Positions 59,697 to 64,000 of a DNA stretch of 64,000 nucleotides are shown here, one piece after another. Position numbers and translations under genes: made by a program. A model generated the notes under the pieces. That model had not been told where the DNA came from, searched no databases, and worked only from the letters and a program-made list of their open reading frames with translations. Each line of letters opens with the position of its first letter. Positions within the stretch are counted from its first letter, which is position 1. This DNA is from Thalassovita sp. GTDB lineage: Bacteria; Pseudomonadota; Alphaproteobacteria; Rhodobacterales; Rhodobacteraceae. Where the stretch lies: the NCBI GenBank assembly GCA_029212905.1, contig JARGPB010000010.1, positions 83,355 through 147,354 of the forward strand, read 5' to 3'.

Positions 59697-60821
59697 ATGC
59701 AAGCGAAATTTACCCACAAATTCCTGACCAAGCGCGAGCTCATCAACTTTGCGATCCTCGCCGCGATCATCTTCTTGGTCTTTCCTGCAATCCTGGAACC
59801 GTTCCGGCTGAACCTGTTCGGCAAATACCTGACCTATGCCTTTGTCGCGATCGGGTTGGTGCTGTGCTGGGGCGTCGGAGGCATCCTGTCCCTGGGCCAG
59901 GGCATCTTTTTCGGGCTGGGTGGCTATTGCATGGCCATGTTCCTGAAACTCGAGGCCTCGACCCCCGAAAACACCTCGATCCAATCCACGCCCGGCATCC
60001 CGGATTTCATGGACTGGAACCAGTTGACCGCTCTGCCCTGGTGGTGGGAGCCGTTCAATTCATTCGCGGCAACAGTGGTGGCAGTGATCGTGATTCCGGT
60101 GGTCTTTGCCTTCATCATCGGCGTGGCCATGTTCCGGCGCCGTGTGGGCGGGGTCTACTTTGCCATTATCACACAGGCCATCGCGGCGATCCTGACCATC
60201 CTGATCATCGGGCAGCAAGGGTTCACCGGCGGCGTCAATGGCATCACCGACCTGCGGACACTGAACGGCTGGGACATCCGCACGGACGAGGCCAAGACGA
60301 TCCTGTATTTCATCAACGGAGTGCTGCTGTTCGGTGTCCTGCTGACCGCGCATTTCGTGCGCAAATCCAAGCTGGGCCGCCTGCTGATCGCCATGCGTGA
60401 CCAAGAGGACCGCGTTCGGTTCTCGGGCTATGACGTGGCGAACTTCAAGATCTTTATCTTCTGTCTGGGCGCAGCTTTTGCGGCCATCGGTGGGGCGATG
60501 TTCACGCTACAGGTCGGGTTCATGTCGCCGTCGTTTGTGGGGATCGTGCCCTCAATCGAGATGGTCATCTACGCAGCCGTCGGGGGACGTCTGTCCATCG
60601 TGGGCGCGGTCTACGGCACCTTGCTGGTGAATTGGGCCAAGACCTCGTTTTCCGAGAGCTTCCCAGAAATCTGGCTGTTGGGCCTGGGTGCGCTGTTCAT
60701 CGCTGTTGTGATGGCCTTTCCGAATGGATTGGCGGGTCTGTGGGCAGAACAGATCGAACCACGTCTGCAAAAACTGCGAGGGGCCAAAGCGCCCGTCGCC
60801 ACCAAGACCCCCGCGGAATGA
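59697..60821 (+). CDS. UrtC-like ABC transporter permease
   Basis: The 374-residue second permease has about nine hydrophobic helices, L-S-L-G-Q-G-I-F-F-G-L-G-G-Y in the family position, a loop with G-F-T-G-G-V-N-G-I, and V-G-G-R-L-S-I-V-G-A-V-Y late in the protein. It pairs with the UrtB-like protein. It lies 13 bp after that gene and 8 bp before the first ATPase gene. The ribosome site GCCGGAGG precedes its ATG. Confidence 0.92.
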   Translation: MQAKFTHKFLTKRELINFAILAAIIFLVFPAILEPFRLNLFGKYLTYAFVAIGLVLCWGVGGILSLGQGIFFGLGGYCMAMFLKLEASTPENTSIQSTPGIPDFMDWNQLTALPWWWEPFNSFAATVVAVIVIPVVFAFIIGVAMFRRRVGGVYFAIITQAIAAILTILIIGQQGFTGGVNGITDLRTLNGWDIRTDEAKTILYFINGVLLFGVLLTAHFVRKSKLGRLLIAMRDQEDRVRFSGYDVANFKIFIFCLGAAFAAIGGAMFTLQVGFMSPSFVGIVPSIEMVIYAAVGGRLSIVGAVYGTLLVNWAKTSFSESFPEIWLLGLGALFIAVVMAFPNGLAGLWAEQIEPRLQKLRGAKAPVATKTPAE

Positions 60822-60829
60822 GGTGAGCC

Positions 60830-61582
60830 ATGCTGGACTATAACAACGAAAACTTCGTGCTGATGGTCGAGGGGCTGACCGTGTCCTTTGACGGGTTCAA
60901 GGCAGTCAACGATCTGAGCTTCTATGTTGAGCCGAACGAATGCCGGGTCATCATCGGGCCGAATGGTGCGGGAAAAACCACCGTGCTGGATCTGATCTGT
61001 GGCCGGACCAAGGCCACCTCGGGGGCGGTTGCCTTCAAGGGCAAAGACCTGCTGAGCATGCGCGAGGACCAGATCGTGCATGCCGGTGTTGGCCGGAAAT
61101 TCCAGACGCCCAGCGTCTACGAGGATCTTTCGGTCTTTGCCAATCTGGAGCTCAGCTATCCCAAGGGGCACGGCGTTTTCGGCGCTCTGTTCTTTCGGCG
61201 GGATGCCGATGTGCGCGCCCGGATCGAAGAGATCGCCGAGATGATCTTTCTCAAGGAGCTACTGGCGCAAAAGGCGGCCTATCTGTCTCACGGTCAGAAA
61301 CAGTGGCTGGAGATCGGCATGTTGCTGATCCAGGACCCCGAGCTGCTGATGCTGGACGAACCCGTCGCGGGCATGTCCGTCGCCGAACGCAAGAAAACAG
61401 CCGAGCTGCTGAACCGCATCATCGCCGACCGCTCTGTCATCGTGATCGAACACGACATGGGGTTTGTCGCCGACATCGCGACGCGGGTCACGGTGCTGCA
61501 CCAAGGGCAGGTCCTGTCCGAAGGCTCGATGGATCACGTCCAGAACGACCCCAAGGTCGTCGAAGTTTACCTCGGCCACTGA
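60830..61582 (+). CDS. UrtD-like ABC transporter ATPase
   Basis: The 250-residue ATPase has Walker A G-P-N-G-A-G-K-T-T, signature L-S-H-G-Q-K-Q-W-L-E-I-G and Walker B L-L-M-L-D-E-P-V-A-G. The signature starts L-S-H-G-Q rather than L-S-G-G-Q, which is usual for UrtD. It powers urea or amide uptake with the UrtE-like partner. The gene follows urtC by 8 bp. Confidence 0.94.
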   Translation: MLDYNNENFVLMVEGLTVSFDGFKAVNDLSFYVEPNECRVIIGPNGAGKTTVLDLICGRTKATSGAVAFKGKDLLSMREDQIVHAGVGRKFQTPSVYEDLSVFANLELSYPKGHGVFGALFFRRDADVRARIEEIAEMIFLKELLAQKAAYLSHGQKQWLEIGMLLIQDPELLMLDEPVAGMSVAERKKTAELLNRIIADRSVIVIEHDMGFVADIATRVTVLHQGQVLSEGSMDHVQNDPKVVEVYLGH

Positions 61583-61595
61583 AGGAGAAAGTACC

Positions 61596-62285
61596 ATGCT
61601 GAATATTTCCGAATTGCGGTCGGCATACGGCGAAAGCGAAGTGCTTCACGGGTTGGACCTGAACGTCGCCCCCGGTGAGATCGTGGCCATCATGGGCCGC
61701 AACGGGATGGGGAAAACCACCCTGATGAAGACGCTGATGGGGATCGTTCCGGCCAAGTCCGGGCAGGTCGCCGTCGAAGGCGCGAAAGTCACCGACATGA
61801 AACCCTATCAGCGCGTGGCGAATGGCATCGCCTATGTGCCCCAAGGGCGGATGATCTTTTCCTCCATGACTGTGCAGGAAAATGTCGAAACGGGGCTGAC
61901 CTCGACCGGAGAAAAATCCGTCCCCGAAGACATTTACGAACTGTTCCCCGTCCTGCTGGAGATGAAAAACCGCCGCGGCGGGAACCTGTCGGGCGGTCAA
62001 CAGCAACAGCTGGCGATTGCTCGCGCGCTGGCCTCGAAACCCAAGGTGCTTTTGCTGGATGAACCGACCGAGGGCATCCAGCCCTCAATCATCCGCGAAA
62101 TGGCCCGCACCCTGCGCCGCATCCGCGACGAAAAGGGGCTGTCCATTATCGTCTCCGAGCAGGTGCTCAGCTTTGCGCTGGACGTCGCCGACCGCGTGGT
62201 CGTGATCGAAAATGGCGCCTTCGTGCACGACAGCCCGCGCGAAGGCATCGACGAGGCCAAGGTCTCGAAATTCCTATCCGTTTAA
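61596..62285 (+). CDS. UrtE-like ABC transporter ATPase
   Basis: The 229-residue ATPase has Walker A G-R-N-G-M-G-K-T-T, signature L-S-G-G-Q-Q-Q-Q-L-A-I-A-R and Walker B L-L-L-D-E-P-T-E-G-I-Q. G-R-N-G-M-G-K-T and the E-G-I-Q-P-S-I end are typical of UrtE/LivF-like proteins. The ATG at 61596 has AAGGAG upstream and leaves a 13-bp gap after urtD; longer frames run into urtD. Confidence 0.94.
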   Translation: MLNISELRSAYGESEVLHGLDLNVAPGEIVAIMGRNGMGKTTLMKTLMGIVPAKSGQVAVEGAKVTDMKPYQRVANGIAYVPQGRMIFSSMTVQENVETGLTSTGEKSVPEDIYELFPVLLEMKNRRGGNLSGGQQQQLAIARALASKPKVLLLDEPTEGIQPSIIREMARTLRRIRDEKGLSIIVSEQVLSFALDVADRVVVIENGAFVHDSPREGIDEAKVSKFLSV

Positions 62286-62307
62286 CCCAAGTCAGAGAGG
62301 ATAAGAC

Positions 62308-63537
62308 ATGGCTGACACGCTGATCTCTGTGGATCTTTCCGAAAGCCCACACACAAACGAGAACATCCATAACCGCTGGCACCCGGATATTCCGATCGCG
62401 GTCTGGGTCGAACCCGGAGACGATTTCAAAATCGAGACCTATGACTGGACCGGCGGTCAGATCGCGAATGATGATGACGCCGCTGACGTCCGCGATGTGG
62501 AACTGGAGCAGGTCCACTATCTGTCCGGGCCTATCGGCGTCAAAGGTGCCGAACCGGGCGACCTGCTGAAGGTCCACATCCTGGACATCGGTGCCAAGGA
62601 AGAAATGAACTGGGGCTTCAACGGCTTCTTCTCAAAGCAAAACGGCGGGGGGTTCCTGACCGAACACTTCCCCGAAGCGCAGAAATCCATCTGGGATTTC
62701 CATGGCATGTTCACCTCATCCCGACACGTTCCGGGTGTGAAATATGCCGGGCTCATCCACCCCGGCCTGATCGGCTGTCTGCCCGATCGCAAGATGCTGG
62801 ACATGTGGAACACTCGCGAAAAGGCTCTGTTTGACACCGATCCTGACCGCACGCCGCCTCTGGCCGCGCTGCCTAATACCCAGTCTGCGCACATGGGCAA
62901 ACTGGTCGGCGAAGAGCGCGCCAAGGCCGCCGCCGAGGGTGCCCGCACCGTTCCGCCTCGCGAACACGGCGGCAACTGTGACATCAAGGACCTGTCGCGC
63001 GGATCAACCTGTTATTTCCCGGTCTATGTTGATGGCGCCGGCCTATCGATGGGCGACCTGCACTTCAGCCAGGGAGACGGGGAAATCACCTTCTGCGGTG
63101 CGATTGAAATGGCCGGTTGGCTGCATATCCAGGTCGAGCTGATCAAAGGCGGGATGGAAAAGTACGGAATCAAGAACCCGATTTTCAAACCCTCGCCCAT
63201 CGTACCGAAATACGACGACTATCTGATTTTTGAGGGTATTTCCGTCGATGAGAGCGGTGAGCAGCATTACCTGGACGTGCATGTCGCCTATCGTCAGGCC
63301 TGTTTGAACGCGATCGAGTACCTGAAGAAATTCGGCTACACTGGCGCGCAGGCCTACGCGATTTTGGGGACAGCACCTGTCCAGGGTCACATCTCGGGCG
63401 TGGTGGATATTCCCAATGCCTGCGCGACGCTGTGGCTCCCCAATGACATCTTCGAGTTCGACATCATGCCCGGCGCGGACGGTCCGAAGAAGTTCCTGGA
63501 CGGCTCGGTGGATATTCCGCTGGCTCCCGATCTGTAA
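62308..63537 (+). CDS. fmdA: Formamidase/acetamidase (FmdA)
   Basis: The 409-residue enzyme hydrolyses formamide and perhaps other short amides to ammonia and the acid. It matches the FmdA family in length and in motifs such as E-P-G-D, H-P-G-L-I-G-C-L-P, G-G-N-C-D-I-K-D-L, and F-S-Q-G-D-G-E-I-T-F-C-G-A-I-E. It is cytoplasmic. It lies 22 bp after urtE, and a ribosome site is present (AGAGAGGA), so uptake and hydrolysis are in one operon. The substrate range is inferred from the family. Confidence 0.95.
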   Translation: MADTLISVDLSESPHTNENIHNRWHPDIPIAVWVEPGDDFKIETYDWTGGQIANDDDAADVRDVELEQVHYLSGPIGVKGAEPGDLLKVHILDIGAKEEMNWGFNGFFSKQNGGGFLTEHFPEAQKSIWDFHGMFTSSRHVPGVKYAGLIHPGLIGCLPDRKMLDMWNTREKALFDTDPDRTPPLAALPNTQSAHMGKLVGEERAKAAAEGARTVPPREHGGNCDIKDLSRGSTCYFPVYVDGAGLSMGDLHFSQGDGEITFCGAIEMAGWLHIQVELIKGGMEKYGIKNPIFKPSPIVPKYDDYLIFEGISVDESGEQHYLDVHVAYRQACLNAIEYLKKFGYTGAQAYAILGTAPVQGHISGVVDIPNACATLWLPNDIFEFDIMPGADGPKKFLDGSVDIPLAPDL

Positions 63538-63586
63538 TCCCTTCGGGCGGGCCGCGCAGGCTCGCCCCCAACCGACCGGAGCGATC

Positions 63587-63925
63587 ATGCCCTATTATGA
63601 CTACCTTTGCGAAGACTGCGGCCCGTTCACTGAATATACCTCGATGGCCAATTTCGACCGGCCCTGCGCGTGTCCCAGTTGCAGCCAGATGGCTGGTCGC
63701 GCCATTTTGCGCGCGCCAAACCTTGCAAATATGAATGGCAGCCGGCGGACCGCCTTTGCGACCAATGAAAAGGCGCAGCACGCGCCCAAATCCACGAAAT
63801 CCCACGGCCCCGGCTGCTCATGCTGTTCGTCCAGCGCATCCAAAAGTTTGCCCAGCCGAACGCTGCACCGTGCAGACGGCTCGAAAAGCTTCCCATCGGC
63901 ACGGCCCTGGATGATCTCGCACTAG
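63587..63925 (+). CDS. fmdB: FmdB-family zinc-ribbon regulatory protein
   Basis: The 112-residue protein begins M-P-Y-Y-D-Y-L-C-E-D-C-G-P-F, with the zinc-ribbon cysteines C-x-x-C and C-P-S-C of the FmdB/CxxC family. Further cysteines appear as C-S-C-C. It ends R-P-W-M-I-S-H, as family members in this group do, so the gene is intact. FmdB was proposed as a regulator of formamidase in methylotrophs. It lies 49 bp after fmdA. Two TAG stops in a row close the frame. Confidence 0.9.
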   Translation: MPYYDYLCEDCGPFTEYTSMANFDRPCACPSCSQMAGRAILRAPNLANMNGSRRTAFATNEKAQHAPKSTKSHGPGCSCCSSSASKSLPSRTLHRADGSKSFPSARPWMISH

Positions 63926-63949
63926 TAGAGGAGCTGCCTCGCCATGAGG

Positions 63950-64000
63950 TGAATAGCCCCTATATTTTTAGACACCTTCTTCCGTAATTTTGAGGCAAGG
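63950..64000 (+). mobile_element. Possible left end of an IS3-family (IS2-like) insertion sequence
   Basis: The sequence from 63950 begins TGAATAGCCCCTATATTTTT and continues with AGACACC, then a region ending TTTTGAGGCAAGG. The TGxATxxxCCCCTATATTTxxAGACA pattern closely resembles the IS2/IS3-family terminal repeat, and a GAGG ribosome site shortly after it is where orfA usually begins. The transposase itself lies beyond the window, so this is a boundary-only call. Confidence 0.5.

Noticed and set aside
1..64000. CRISPR arrays, tRNA or rRNA genes, prophage
   Set aside because: I found no regular spaced repeats, no cloverleaf with the T-loop consensus in the gaps, and no phage structural or integrase genes. 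The gaps are short and mostly explained.

Overview
The window reads as chromosome of a Rhodobacterales (roseobacter/Paracoccaceae-type) alphaproteobacterium. The reasons are high G+C, dense gene packing with many 1-11 bp overlaps, a 44-residue aa3-oxidase subunit IV gene, ubiquinone-side-chain genes, an alphaproteobacterial type pyrB/pyrC-like/plsY cluster and UrtABCDE/FmdA amide-urea genes. No rRNA, tRNA, CRISPR array or prophage was recognised. About 66 protein genes are called, one of them cut by the left edge, and the right edge probably lies about 50 bp inside an IS3/IS2-like insertion sequence.

Layout. 0-12 kb: LysR regulator with an EamA exporter, YdcH-like protein, TrmN6-like methyltransferase, DUF2007 protein, polyprenyl diphosphate synthase, ispE, a secreted TPR protein, ETF:ubiquinone oxidoreductase, greA, a membrane protein, GNAT and azlCD. 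12-18.9 kb: lipoprotein, aa3 oxidase subunit IV, a DUF6173-like/MBL-fold/acyl-CoA dehydrogenase operon, Sua5, YqgE and a DsbD-N-like protein. 19-26 kb: RND pump with adaptor, MoaB, LysE exporter and family-4 uracil-DNA glycosylase. 26-31.5 kb: an eight-gene, nearly gap-free run pyrB, five uncharacterised small membrane proteins, a catalytically degenerate dihydroorotase homologue and plsY. 31.6-44 kb: gshA, a PH-like membrane protein, a kinase-fold protein, rsmE, ubiA, a BON/OmpA protein with a coiled-coil partner, moaE, moaD, pgsA, a 7TM histidine kinase and uvrC, ending at an AT-rich gap. 44-52.8 kb: pteridine-reductase-like SDR, Na+/Ca2+ antiporter-like protein, S49 peptidase, CoxG-like protein, a beta-oxidation operon with a divergent AraC regulator, and a YeiH-type transporter.

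52.8-64 kb holds the most striking system. A LuxR-type response regulator overlaps the gene for a very large protein that fuses an NCS1-type permease, a cysteine cluster, a histidine kinase and a receiver. Divergent from it is urtA, followed by urtBCDE-like ABC transporter genes, a formamidase gene and the FmdB zinc-ribbon gene. The divergent promoter region carries two perfect palindromes that are good operator candidates. I infer an amide/urea sensing and uptake module in which a transporter-like domain serves as the sensor.

A 22-27 bp element (core TTTCATCTTGCnnnAAATACTC) occurs four times, always in the spacers between convergent genes. Two of the copies face each other and form a large palindrome.
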